From positions 372,001 through 436,000 of the forward strand of contig JAPDFW010000067.1 in assembly GCA_028826165.1 (NCBI GenBank): 64,000 nucleotides of DNA, written 5' to 3'. The position numbers and the translations under genes are program-made. Positions within the stretch are counted from its first letter, which is position 1. Every line of letters begins with the position of its first letter. A model generated the notes under the pieces. It saw only the letters and a program-made list of their open reading frames with translations. It was not told the origin of the DNA and made no database searches. This stretch comes from Anaeramoeba ignava (Eukaryota > Metamonada > Anaeramoebidae). Positions 32,701 through 47,100 of this stretch are shown one piece after another.

Positions 32701-35700
32701 CCCGATTTTTTGGGAATATTTTATCTTTGCCTCTGAAATTCAAAACACGAAACAAAAAATCGTATTCCAGGGCCGTGATATCCCAAATACATTTTGATAG
32801 AATATCGATTTTGGTAGACAAGTTGTCTTTTATTGATTCCTTCAGATTATTTAGGTTGATTTTATAGTTTTCAATTAAGGTTGCATCAATTTCCTCAAAT
32901 TTCCCAAAAATATTATCATCATCATCATCATTATCAGAATCCTCGAATTTGATCTGGTTAACACTATCCATATATGTTTCGGCATTCATCTTTTTGCTCT
33001 TGGGAAATGCTTGATTTTTGTGTATCGGAATTTTATTTTTTTGCAGGAATTTGATTTTTTCTAGTCTTCTGTAATATTTGTACAAATAGCAAAAAGTAAT
33101 GTAATTGAATTCAGAGATGTTTGAAGACAATATCGAATTCTTGACAAATACTTTTGAATAAAGAGACACTACATAATCGCAAATGGTTTGCATTTGCTCA
33201 AGTTTCACTTTTTTCATGTAAGTTAAAAGTAAAATGAGAATGGTTTCATAAAAACTATATGTGATTGTTTTGCTTTGAATATTTGTCAAATTTGAATAAA
33301 TTCCCAAGCGATCCAATAATTCAAATAATTTTAAAACCATATCCAACTCTAAAATTTCCAAAATATCGTATTCTGAATCTTCCTCTTTATACTTATCTCG
33401 GATATTATCATATTCAGTCATAAACCTGTGATCTTTAAATTGCCTCTTTGTGTCAGGCTTGATTTTTTTCGCGCTGAATGAAGAGAATTTTAATAGTTTT
33501 GATTTTTTGGATTTGAGTTGTTTTTGAGTTGCAGTTTTTCTCAGAATATTTTTTTTCTTCGTCGATTTGGTTTCCTTGGCTTCATTTTTATCTTTTTGCG
33601 GATCAAAACTGAAATTTTGTTGGAAAACAAAGCAATAAATTAAATTTACCAGATACGCTAAATTTTTGGAAAAAGAATAATTCACATTTAAATCAACCGA
33701 TGACTTTTCAACCCAGGATATTAACTTCTCAAGAAGATTTGAAATTAGATTAAAAAGAATAAATAGCTGATCCGGCTGCTTTTTAAATAGGAAGCGGATA
33801 AAAAAGAGCATTCTTTCTAATTCGTTTTGGAAAGTGATCTTTGTGTTTTGCACAAAAGAATAAAAATGAACGCAGCAAAAAATATGGAAAACAATCTCCA
33901 TGATTTTCAAACGGATGTTGACAAAGGATTCCATTACCAGATTTTTATTTTCGTTTCGGTCTTCATTTTTCTTCATCACTGAGAACTTGAGCATGAATTC
34001 TGGATGGATTAATCTAAAGAACCAAATATGCCATTTTTTGTCATTAAGAAGCTTCTCTTTGATCATATTCGTTTTTTCGATATTCAATTCGTTTTGGTCA
34101 TCGCTCAATAAAATCAAAAAGGACGAGAATATTTCATACAAAATTTCGTTGTTTTGTGTCTCGCACATTTCGCAGAGACTTTTTAGATAATAAATGTTTT
34201 GAGTATCTTTAGGATTCTTGCAAAATGTATTTTGGAATATTTTGTACAGAAAATTTGATGTTTCGGTGTCAAAAATCTTGTTCGATAATATACTGTAGAT
34301 AACCAAAGAATAATTCATCGTAAATTTGTTTGATTCTTCTTTAATTACGGATTCCGTGCTTTGCAGTGGATAATGAGACTCAAGAATAAGTATCACTTGC
34401 AACAAGCTATTGATCGTGTTGATGCTGTTTGATTGATGGACTAAATATAAGATCACCTCTCTAATTTTCGGTATTTTGGAAAGAATATCTCTGAAAATGA
34501 TATTCTGCGAAATTAAATTGGAAAAACATTTTGTTGTGATTTCGCTAAAATAGATTGTTTTCACAAGATCAAGACTTGAGATGAATGATTTCAAATGCTG
34601 AATTTTCGCCGACTCATTCCTTTCAGTCACTATCACATTCTCGATCAATTTCACAATTTGATTCCCGATTTCGTGAACTTGCTTAGTCGTGAGTTGGATT
34701 TTGTCTGGTTCGTTTTTGTTGGAATCTTGAGTGTTTTTCTGCGAATTTATTGTATTCAGCAGAATGTCGTAGAAATAGAAAATATTCACCAAATCAAAGA
34801 ACACAATTGATAAAAACGATTTCTGTTTCTTTTTGATAAACTCATTTTCATCGATTATTTCTTTGATTTGTTTCTTGAAGTTTTTCTGGGATATTTTCCT
34901 CTCTTTTCTCGGTGTGTTCGGCTCTAAATCAACTTCCGATGTTTCTCCGCTAATAGACGGTCCTTGTGAAGATGAAATTCCAGATGTTTCAGATTTTTCG
35001 TTTGTCAGATTGATGGAAATGTAATCCGAAAGAATTTGAATAAAGGATTTGTGGAAATTGAAGCTGAAATGAGAAAAAATGTTCAAATCAAGAAGAAACT
35101 CGTTTTTCAGAATTCGCAGTGTTTTTTTTTCTGTAGTTAAAAGAAGCAAATTTTTCACAAGAGCAAAAATTTCATTCTCAAATTCTTTAAAAGAGGTGTT
35201 TCTGAATATGTTATTTAAGAACGAGAATCCATGCTTTTTTTTCATATCTTTGCGGAATTCTTTTTGCATGAAAATGGCAACAAATAATTGGCATAATTCA
35301 CCAAATATTTTTATATTCATTTTGTTATCGTTATTATTGTTATTATTGCTATTGTTATTATTATTATTTTCATTTTCATTAAAATCTACACCAATTCCAA
35401 TATCAATATCATTTGCAATTTTAAGAAATCTGTCTTGAATGATCTTGTTGGTATTATTCAGACTAAATTCCTGTTGTTTGTTTGTTTTTTTGATGTGGTA
35501 ACTCAATTCAATAAAAAAAGAAATAAAAGGATGAGAACCTCCAACAGCTACTAAATGTCTCGCTGCTGGAGATAAACAACAAGGAAAAACATCATTAGAT
35601 TTGGCTCCATTTTCTAATTGCACAAAATCATTTTGCTTGGCTAATAACTGACCCTGAATATCTTTTGGATGCAATGCAAAAACCAAACTGAGCATCACGT

Positions 35701-38700
35701 TTTTAAATAATGTCTTTGCAGATGGACCAATATGGTTTGTTTGGGTTTCGTCAAGAAAACAATATGGATAAAGAGCATAAATTGATGAAAGTTCTTTTTC
35801 TGATAAAGATTTTTTGAAAACAAAAACGGGACCAATACTCCCATAAAATGTTCTTTTTTTCTCATCAAACATTTCGGGATTTTTCGCTAAAAATGGATTT
35901 TGTGCACCAACAAAGTTATGAATGAATATTTTTTTGGGCATTTCTGGGCATTTCAATTTGATTGTTTCATTGAATTGATCATTAACAAATAAATTCACTC
36001 TTTCAGAATTTTGAGACGCACTTTTCTGTGTTAAAGCAATAAAATTCCATCCATTTTCGCTAATCATATTTTGTGGGATTATAAAAGTATTTTTTATTAC
36101 TGGTTTGCTTTTGGAATGAATTTTGAATGTAAATGTGATCGTATAATTCGGTTGTTGTTTCATTTCAATTTGATTCAAATCGTTTTCGTCTTGCCTAAAA
36201 TGGATATATAATTGAAAACCTTCTGATTGACTACTTGCAAACCCAAAAATCCTTGGTTTGTAATTTTGGTTGATATGAGAATAAGACGAGAATTTTTCGA
36301 ATTTGAACCAAGTGCAAAATGTAAACTCGAGATTTAATTCTTTCTTGATTTCTGGGAGTTGAATATACGAGTCTTTGGAATAGAAATCAAAAAAATCCAA
36401 ATTTTGGTTTGATTTTCGAGAAAGCAAAGAAGTTAAGCTTTTGGAATAAATAAAAGCAAGTTTTTGGTTAAATTTTTGGAGGTGTTTGGTTAGTAATTTC
36501 ATCTCCGTTTTGAGTTCGTAGGATGTGATCCAAATTGATCCCAAAAGAGAAATAAAAGACAAGATTTTTTCCAAAATTTTTAAATTAGTTATTTTTGGAG
36601 CAAGCTCAAGAACGAAAGTGATTATTCCTCCATAACAACATCGAAGGATATTTTGGATTGATTGTTTGCATATTTTTTGGAATGTCTCGATAATTTCAAG
36701 AAAAATGACTTCGTGTTCAGGAGATTTTGAGATTATAGAAAAAATCAGTTTTAAAAAATCAGGGTTTTCGATTATATATTTGTCTCTAATAGCAAAATCT
36801 TTTCTCATCACCATTTTTATTAGAATTTGGTAAACTGTTCTTGGATTCACATTTTCAGGAAATACACCAATTACATCTACAAAGGCATCAAATCCAATAA
36901 CTTTTTTGAATTTCTCGATATTTTCTGGGTTTTGGTAGATTAGATCAGAGAATAATGTTAGAATGTCAAGGAACAATTTTCCTCTTGATTCTTTCATAAC
37001 TAACAAAGTGACTAAATTTGTGAGTAATTCTATTTCGAAAAAGATTTTTTGAAGAGGTTTTCGATTTTGTTGTATTGCATTTGAGAATAATTTTAAAATC
37101 ATTTTTGTTGGTTTTTCATTTTCATTTAAATTTTGATTTTCATTTTCATTTTCATTTTCATTTTCATTTTCATTTGAATTATTTAAATTTTGATTTTCAT
37201 TTAAATTATTTAAATTTTGATTTTCATTTAAATTTTGATTTTGATTTTGATTTTGATTTAAATTATTTTCATTTTCATTTTCATTTAAAGATTTTCATTT
37301 TCATTTAAATTATTTTCATTTTCATTTAGATTTTCATTTAAATTTTCATTTAAATTATTGATTTTAATTGATGGGAGTGATTTTTCGCGAATAAATATTT
37401 CTGAAATGATTTGATTAAAAAAAGGTAGAATATTCATTTCATGATAATTGTTTGGAATCTTTTTCATCATTTCAGATAAATGATAATGTGCAAATGCTTT
37501 AGTTTTTGGGTAGAAAATCCAGGATAGAAGCATTTCATATGTTTCTGGGTGATTGAATAAACGCAAATGATTTTTCTTATAACATAAGAATACATGGAAA
37601 ATTCCCATAACTTTTGAGAAATATTTATCATTATTTGGAGATGAGGAGAGCAAATGAGAAAGAATAGTTGTGAAAGTTTCAAACCCATTCATTTTAGATA
37701 ATCTATTGATGGCTTTTTTCACGTTCTGGGTAAAAATATAAGACAATATTTTGATCCAAAATGATAATATGGAGAAATTGTCTATATTTTCTGTTGCAAA
37801 ATCGTTTAAATCATAAATGGAAATGGGGCTGTTTAAAATCAATTCTGAAGATATTTTAGTGAGCAATATTGATAAACATTTGCGAGATGAAACAAATTTT
37901 GGATCGTTTTTTGTGTTAAATTGGGGATCGAATAGAAAGTAATTCGAAAGAAAAACTTTCCAAAATAGTTTCGGATAAATAGTTTTCCAGTCATCAGGTT
38001 GGAAATTCTTTTCGAATTCAAACAAAATATAGAATTGAAGAGCAGGATATTCATTGTTCAGTATTTGGAGACTTTTTTTAACTAATGGAGGATCATTCTC
38101 GAATGAAGAGAATATATCAATGTAAATGTAAAAAAATCTCTGAAGAAATGAAGAGACTATTTCTTTTGCTGATAATTTTGGAGTAATTTGACTTTTTTCT
38201 TGATTAATTTCGAATCTTTTTAGTGATTGAGAAATGTAGTTGCCTAATAAAGTTGATTTTTGAGAGAATTCAGTGTTTATAAACAACCGGAACTTTTGGA
38301 ATAATTCATCAATATAAGGTTCAGATGGATATTTGTTTTGGGCTCGATTTTGTTGTTCTTTATTGATAAAATATGATGGTTTAATAAATCCAGATATTTC
38401 TTGTGATCTTGAGAAATCAAAGTTTTCAAGGGAAATTATTTTTTTTGGATGAAGATTTTCTTGAGGTTTTTGAACTAAGAAAATGAATAAATTTAAGAAT
38501 AACAATAAGAAGTTAAAAAAAAAATTAAGTTTTCTTGCAATAAATAAAAACAAAATATACTTTGATTATCATTATTATTGATTTGGTTTGGGTTTCCAGT
38601 CTTTTTTTGATTTTTTTTCTGAATTAAAAAGTTGCTTAATTTAATGAAAGCCCAATGTGCAAATTCTCTTAAATTATGAATCACATTACAATTTGCTGCA

Positions 38701-40723
38701 AATTCTTCAATTCCAAAATCTTTGAGTAAATTTAAAAGGAAATTCATGCTAGTATTAAATAATTGGAATTCCAAGTGATTTAAAGTAAATTTTTCTATAA
38801 GATGATTTTCTTGAATGGTTAAATTAGAATAAGATGATTCTAATTTAATTGTTTTTCTAGAAGCAATTTCGAAATGGAAAAATTTTGTTTTGTAATAATC
38901 CGAAAGTGAATTTTCATAAACAGAAAATGATTCCAATTCATTTTGTTTTAAATTTAAATTTAAATTTTGATTTTGATTTTGATTTCGAGTTATCCCAAGA
39001 TTTGGAAGAGATGAATTTGGTTGTTTGAAAAAATTAAATAATAGTTTCACAATATTTGCTTCATCTTCTTCAGAATAAATCTCTAAATTTGTTAATTTCT
39101 CCAAAATATCCAAATGAGTTAATAACAGATCATATTGTTTTCTTGTGAAAAGAAATGATTCTCTGAGTTTTAGCATTTCTTCAAAACACTCTAAATAGAG
39201 AAAAGGTAATTCCATGTAAATTTGTTTTATAAAAAAGCAAAATGAATATTACCTAATAATGATGATACTAATTTTTGATTTTTTGCTTCAGTTAACATCT
39301 CTCTTGGAGGAAGAACTTCATGAATTTTAAAAAATTTAGAAATTATATCCAAAACTTGTGTGTGAATAAATTGAACCATAAAAAGGTTATTAACTGCAAT
39401 TTCTGGTTTTGTTTTCTTTAAGAAAAATTGAATAGAATAAAATTATATTATTATATATTTTCTTTTCTTTTTCCAAGAAAATAAATGATACTCTTTGAAT
39501 TTGGATAATATTGATGATTTGAGTTATTAATTTAATATAAGAAATCAATATTTCTAAAACATTAAAACAACGAAGAATAGTTCTATTGTATTTTGATCTT
39601 GATAAAATTGAGATCATTTGAAGAGAGCGAAGTGAATTGAAATCGATTTCTTTTGAAATTTTAAATGATTTTCTAATTTCAAGGTGATCAAATTGTGAAT
39701 ATTTTTGTACATTATTATTTAATTCTTCTTTTTCCATTTCTGTTTCTCCAAATTCATTTGATTCTTGAGATAAATCTGAAGTTGTTTCTAGATTTTCTTC
39801 AAAGTCTAATAGATTTATATTTTGATTTATATTTATATTTTGATTTTGATTTTGATTTTGATTTTGATTTTGATTTTGATTTTGATTTTGATTTTCATTT
39901 TGATTTTCATTTTGATTTTGATTTTGATTTTCATTTTCATTTTGATTTTCATTTTGTTTTTGATTTTCATTTTGTTTTTGATTTTCATTTTGATTTTCAT
40001 TTAAATTTTGATTTTGATTTTCATTTTGATTTTCATTTAAATTTTGATTTTCATTTAAATTTTGATTTTGATTTTGATTTTGATTTTGATTTTGATTTTG
40101 ATTTTGATTTTGATTTTGATTTTGATTTTGATTTTGATTTTGATTTTGATTTTGATTTTGATTTTGATTTTGATTTAGATTTTGATTTTGATTTATAAAA
40201 TCTATTTTAAAAATTAAAGATAAATTATTTTAATTTTTAAATTTAATTTCCTAAATAAAAAAAAACACAGAAAATATTAAATTACTCGAAATTGAAGAAA
40301 ATGAAAAGCAATCATATGTAATAATAGAATTTATTAATTGTAAAGGATGAGCTGAATGATTTTCAATAGCAGAAATAATTTCTTCAGAAATTAATTCACG
40401 TTGATATTTTAAATCATCAGGTAATAATTCAAAATCAAAAATATCAGTTTTTTCTTGAGGAGGATACCAATTAAAATAATTTTCAATAAATAAAGGAACA
40501 AATTGCTTCATTTTCTCAACAATTTCAAACTATTTTTATTAATTTTAATTTTATAAATTAATTTTTATTTTAATTTTTATATTAATTTAAAACAAACTCC
40601 AGTATTTTTTGGATTAAATTCTTTCCAAATTTGATGAAGAGTTTCATTTTTTTCAAAATAATTTGTTTCTAAATCATTTCTTTTTTCAAGATTTTTTGAT
40701 ACTTCTAAAAAAAGTTGTAACAT
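29717..40723 (-). CDS. Giant BEACH-domain WD40 protein (LvsC/neurobeachin family)
   Basis: Large scaffold of the BEACH family, acting in membrane traffic and lysosome-related organelles. Six exons on the minus strand: 40723..40598, 40529..40286, 40201..39492, 39415..39253, 39190..38561 and 38474..29717. All junctions are GT-AG and phase-consistent, giving about 3543 residues after one base slip near 37285. Domains: Asn-Gln tract (about residues 125-247), helical repeats, a concanavalin A-like sandwich (about 1326-1523, FTFCTWFKFEKFSSYSHI), a PH-like domain (about 2763-2893), BEACH (about 2916-3153: NFEYLMELNTLAGRSYNDLS, YPVFPWILTDY, FFYGKHYSNP, MEPFTSLF, HEWIDLIFGY) and C-terminal WD repeats to the end. 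Exon 1 donor is GTTTGT. An NE-repeat carries the slip. Family order ConA-PH-BEACH-WD40 is complete; LvsC versus another class is a weaker call. Confidence 0.92.
39830..40195 (-). repeat. In-frame (AAAATC)n coding microsatellite, Asn-Gln tract
   Basis: Lies in exon 3 of the BEACH gene. Read on the gene strand it encodes about 120 residues of alternating Asn and Gln with some Glu, Lys and Leu. Frame on both sides agrees, so its length is a multiple of three. The repeat is purest at 40055..40185. Confidence 0.85.
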
Positions 40724-41105
40724 TTTGAAAGAAAGAAAAAGTTAAAAAAAAATAAAAAATGAAAAAAAAAATAAAAAATGAAAAAAAAGGAAAATAGCAA
40801 AAAAAAAAAAAAATTTTTTAAAATAAAAAAAAAGAGGAATTTGTTTTGTTTTGTTTTTTTATTTGAAAGAAAGAAAGAAAAAAAGAAAGAAAGAAAGAGA
40901 ATTAAATTTGATTTTAGTTTTTGAATTTGATTTTAAATTTTGATTTTTGAATTTAATTTTGAATTTAATTTTAATTTTAAATTTAATTTTGAATTTAATT
41001 TTAAATTTTGATCTTAATTTAAATTTTGAATTTAAATTTTGTTTTTGTTTTTGTTTTTGTTTTAATTTTAATTTTGATTTAATTTTGATTTAATTTTAAT
41101 TTGAA
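40724..41105. other. Intergenic region upstream of the BEACH gene
   Basis: Contains A-runs, a GAAA repeat (40865..40900) and a degenerate TTTTAATTTTGAATT region. It would hold the BEACH promoter and the 3' end of the membrane-protein gene. No ORF or RNA gene recognised. Confidence 0.55.
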
Positions 41106-44100
41106 TTATTTGCATTTCTCAAGGAAGATATTCCTAAATAACATATAGAAAAAGATAATAAGAGCATAAAAAGAAGAAAGAGCTCCAAGTGCATAAACAA
41201 AATAGGTAAGACCGTTATTAACGTCTTTCGTTGGTTGCTTAAGAAGAGACACACCTCCATAAGACCAACCAGCTTGTATAACTGTCAAAGAGGAGAAAAA
41301 AGTGAGCGCCATTAAAGAAACAGTTTGCAGAAAATTGTGGAAATTGGAAACGAAAGGTTTAGTTTGAAAATGGATCAACGCAATCAACAGACAAAAAGTG
41401 GAAACGATATATGCTTTCAAAACAGGCTCGTTGATCAAAATGAAGACGACAATCAAAGCAATTCGCCACCCAATCATAAGAGCACTATACCAATAGTATT
41501 TGTCCTTAAAAGGGAAATAAAGTGGGGATAAAATGGTGAAAACTCTACGAGATTTTTTGAATTTTTTCAAGATGAAGAAGAGAACCAACGGGAATGCGCA
41601 TACAATAATGGTGAATATGATTGCAATGATTTGACCTGTGGTATAGCATTTGATTTCTCCGTCACGGAACATGCGCAACTCCTCACCAGAAGCAAATTTG
41701 ATTTTAATGCAATAAGTCAATTCAAGAAGAGTTTTAAGGATAATAAAATGGCTCATGATTCCGAGCGTTAGAAGACCCACAAGTAGACGCTTGCCTAGTG
41801 AATATGATGGATATGGTGGCCCTTTCATGTCTCGTTGTTCTTTGAGTCTTTCAATGAGTTCTCCAAAACCACCTTCGTCTTCTGAAGAAAGATTCAATTT
41901 CTGCAATTCCGGATAAATTTTCATCAATTTATCAATATTGATATCCTTAATATCAACATCAGCCAAGTCGGAGAGATCCTCGTCATTAGCGAGAGTTGGA
42001 AGCGAGGATGTGTCGCTATCAGGGTTGTTGTCTATGTTTTTATTTTGTGAATCTGGAGGGATCACATTCTCAGAAATTTGTTGTTCTGCGCGTTGCCATT
42101 TCGCAATTTCTGAGTCTGAGATGAGCTTTTGATCAGGAATTGTATTGTTATCCTTATCCTTCTCTTGATCCTCAATAAGTTTATCTTTGTCACCAAAATC
42201 AAGCTGTTTATTTTCATTCTCATTTTCATTTTCATTCTCATTTTCATTTTCCAAATTTTTTGAGTTTTTTCCACGAAGTAATTGAATGAGTTTTATGAGT
42301 AAAAAAACAAAAATGATAGCAAGAATAAACACGATCGGCCCGATAAGTTGCATGAGTATTTTCTGGACTGCATTGAGAGATTTGGCGGGACATGCACCTG
42401 CATCTCCGAAGATTGCGAGGTTTGTTTGGAGATTAAAAAGTGCCGAGAAGGAATCCAAAATTTCACCGAGAGCCACAAAGGGATTTTCGACGATGGAGGG
42501 GAGAACGATCATCAAGACCTGGAAGAAATGCATGAAGATGTGGAAATGGGCGGTTTTCATCTGGGGAATATAGAGGAGGATAATAGCATAAAACAAGGCT
42601 TTTGGGAGAGCCAATGCAATATAAACACCTGAATCCGAACTACATTTTGTTTTCTCAACACATTCTCCACTTGGGTTAAGGGTTTCTGTATATCCGTCCT
42701 TGCATTTTCCACAAAGAATACCCTCACGGTTATTTCCACATTCGTTGTAAAGATGAAGATCCTCTTCCTTTTTCACTGTGCAATATCCGAACGGACAAAA
42801 ATAAAATTTTAATGATCCTTGATAATCAGTTTGAACTCCCCAATAGTCACTGTTAGCTCTTACATCAGAACCCCCAAGACAAATCCCTCCAAGTGGACAA
42901 TCGAAGCACGGCTCAGTCTCCAAAGATTCTAACCCCGTTGCGAAGTTGTATGTATCTATTGGGCATCTTTTGCATTCGAAAACAAGTTGCTTTTCAAATT
43001 GGAAATGTGTTTCCTCTTTGGCTTCCCAATTGTTTTCAATGGGACATTGCAGAAGTTTTAATGAAGTTGAAATCAAGGAAGAATCATCTGTTAGAATTTC
43101 CATGAAAATGGTATCATTTTGGTCTGTTTTAATGACAATATTGTTCATCTGGAAAATTTTTGTAATTCTGGAAAAAATAGTGGAAACAATTTCGCCCGAA
43201 TTTCCATCATAAACAGAACCATCATCGAAGAAGTTGCCATCACCAGTAAGGAAGATTGCACCGCCTTGGATCGCAGTATTGTTGCTAAATTGGTTTTTGC
43301 TAAATGTGATATTGCAATTTCTAATGTCGAAATAGAGAGAACCTCCAAGTTTCCCATTGTTATTCTCAAACACATTCTGTTGGAATACAAGAACATCCTC
43401 GTTGACTGAGGTAGAGTAACTCTGTTCAATAGTAGATATCATTTGGAATGATGCTGCTCCATAGAAACCTTCATTATAGGTGAAGTTATTGCTGTCAAAT
43501 TGATAAGTCACTTTTTGGAGTTTATTGAAAACAATCGACAATGCTGCTGTTCTTGTTGATCCTTTGTTCATGAAAAAAGTGTTATTTGTGAAGCTTGTCG
43601 AAAATATGGTACTTTGTGAGTGGCGGATACCCATTGCGCCATTGAATTCCGCTGAATTTTTGGAGAAATAATTGTCCACAAATTCAGTATTTAATTGCTT
43701 GTTTTTTAAATTATCTTCAATATAAAATGCTCCATAAGTTTTTCCGTTATTATTAATAAAGCTTGTGTTTTCGAGATATAAGCTCACTGCTGTTTGAACT
43801 TGATTGATTTGCAGATAAATTGCACCAATGTCTCCAATGTTAGAAATAAATTGGTTCCCATTTATTCTCATTTCTGAATTGCTTGTTGTGGTATCCTCCA
43901 CAATATAAACACTTCCTGCTCCATTAAAGCTATTATTATTGCTTTGAAACAAACTTGATATAATTTCAATTTCTTGTGCATTTTCTATATAAATTGCTCC
44001 TGAATATGTTGCACTTGAATTCTCATTTGTAATTTCAATTGAATTTCCATAAATTTCGCATGAATCAATGGTTATGTTTGTGTTTGTAGCATGGATAACT

Positions 44101-47100
44101 GGTGCTAATATTGTCGATATTGATGTGTTTGCTTTGCAATTTCTCAAAATAGTATTCTGGATCGTTAGTGATCCTGAAGATCCTGGAAATTCTGTTTTCA
44201 TCCACCAATTGTGATTACAATCAATTATAGGTTTAAATGCTGGATTTTTTGCTGTGAAAATTAATGATTTTGTTAATGTGAGTTGATTATCATTTGGTGA
44301 CGAATATGTCCCGTTATTTATCAAAATTGTGAAACCTTCTGATGCTTTTGTTATTCCTTCTTTTAGTGTTTTGCATGGAAAATCTATGCTCAGACAATCA
44401 TTTTGGTCATTCCCATTAGTGGAAACATATATTTGTGCTTTTGTTTCATATGTTAGTAGAAATAGGATTATCAAAATTTTGAAGAACCAACTAATTAAAA
44501 CAAATTTTATTATTTATAATTTAATTTATAATTTAATTTATAATTTTATTTATATTTTTATTTATAATTTTATTTATAATTTTATTTATAATTTAATTTA
44601 TAATTTTAATTTATAATTTAATTTATAATTTTATTTATAATTTAATTTATAATTTTATTTATATTTTTATTTATAATTTAATTTATAATTTTTATTTATA
44701 ATTTTATTTATAATTTTATTTATAATTTAATTTATAATTTTAATTTATAATTTTATTTATTTTATTTATAATTTTAATTTATAATTTTATTTATATTTTA
44801 ATTTATAATTTAATTTATAATTTTATTTATAATTTAATTTATAATTTTATAATTTAATTTATAATTTTATTTATAATTTTATTTATTTAATTTATAATTT
44901 TATTTATAATTTTATTAATATTTTTATTTATATAATTTTATTTATATTTTTATTTTATAATTTAATTTTTATTTTTAATTTAATTTATAATTTTTATTTT
45001 ATAATTTTTATTTATATTTTATTTTATAATTTTTATTTATAATTTATATTTTATAATTTTATTTATAATTTTATTTATAATTTTTATTTATAATTTTATT
45101 TATAATTTTATTTATAATTTTATTTATAATTTTATTTATAATTTTATTTATAATTTTATTTATAATTTTATTTATATTTTTATTTATAATTTTAATTTAT
45201 AATTTTATTTATAATTTTAATTTATATTTTAATTTATAATTTTAATTTATAATTTTATTTATAATTTAATTTATAATTTAATTTATAATTTTAATTTATA
45301 ATTCAATTTATAATTTTTTTATATTTTTATTTTTATTTATAATTTTAATTTATAATTTTATTTATAATTTAATTTATAATTTTTATTTATAATTTTATTT
45401 ATAATTTTATTTATAATTTTATTTATAATTTTATTTATAATTTTTATTTATAATTTTATTTATAATTTTATTTTATAATTTTATTTATAATTTTATTTAT
45501 AATTTTATTTATAATTTTATTTATAATTTTATTTTTATAATTTTATTTATAATTTTATTTTATTTTATTTATAATTTTAATTTATAATTTTTATTTATAA
45601 TTTTATTTTATAATTTAATTTTATTTTTATTTATAATTTTATTTATAATTTTAATTTATAATTTTATTTATAATTTTATTTATAATTTTTATTTATAATT
45701 TTAATTTATAATTTTATTTATATTTTAATTTATAATTTTATTTTATAATTTAATTTTATTTTAATTTATAATTTTAATTTATAATTTTATTTATAATTTT
45801 AATTTTTATAATTTTATTTATAATTTTAATTTATAATTTTTATTTATAATTTTATTTTATAATTTTATTTATAATTTTATTTATAATTTTATTTATAATT
45901 TAATTTTATTTTTATTTATAATTTTATTTATAATTTTATTTATAATTTTATTTATAATTTTAATTTATAATTTTATTTTAATTTTATTATAATTTAATTT
46001 ATAATTTAATTTATAAATTTATAATTTTATTTATAATTTTAATTTATAATTTTATTTATAATTTTATTTATAATTTTATTTATAATTTTATTTATAATTT
46101 TAATTTATAATTTTATTTATAATTTTATTTATAATTTTTATTTATAATTTTATTTTATAATTTTATTTTTAATTTTTATTTTATATTTTTTATTTATAAT
46201 TTAATTTTTTTATTTAATTTATAATTTAATTTATAATTTTATTTATAATTTTATTTATAATTTAATTTATAATTTTATTTATAATTTAATTTATATTTTT
46301 ATTTATATTTTTATTTTAATTTTATTTTTATATTTTATTTTAATTTTATTTTATAATTTTAATTTATAATTTTATTTATAATTTAATTTATAATTTTTTT
46401 TTTTTATTTTTATTTATAATTTTATTTATAATTTTAATTTATATTTTTTATTTATAATTTTATTTATAATTTTATTTTATAATTTTATTTTGTAATTTTA
46501 TTTATAATTTTTATTTATAATTTAATTTATAATTTAATTTATAATTTTATTTATAATTTTATTTTATATTTTATTTTATTATTTTATTTATAATTTTATT
46601 TATAATTTTATTTATAATTTTATTTATAATTTAATTTATAATTTTATTTATAATTTAATTTATAATTTTATTTATAATTTAATTTATAATTTTTTATATT
46701 TTTATTTATAATTTAATTTATAATTTTATTTATATTTTAATTTATAATTTTATTTATATTTTTATTTATAATTTAATTTATATTTTTATTTTATAATTTT
46801 TTATTTATAATTTATAATTTTATTTATAATTTTATTTATATTTTAATTTATAATTTTATTTATATTTAATTTTAATTTATATTTTTATTTATAATTTTAA
46901 TTTTATTTATATTTTAATTTATAATTTTATTTATAATTTTAATTTATATTTTAATTTATATTTTTAATTTATAATTTTATTTATAATTTTTATTTATAAT
47001 TTTATTTTATATTTTAATTTATATTTTAATTTATAATTTTATTTATAATTTTATTTATAATTTTATTTATAATTTTAATTTATAATTTTATTTATAATTT

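Noticed and set aside
29973-36000. Many 60-120 codon frames on the plus strand
   Set aside because: They are antisense to the BEACH gene, whose frame is continuous and conserved; none matches a family.
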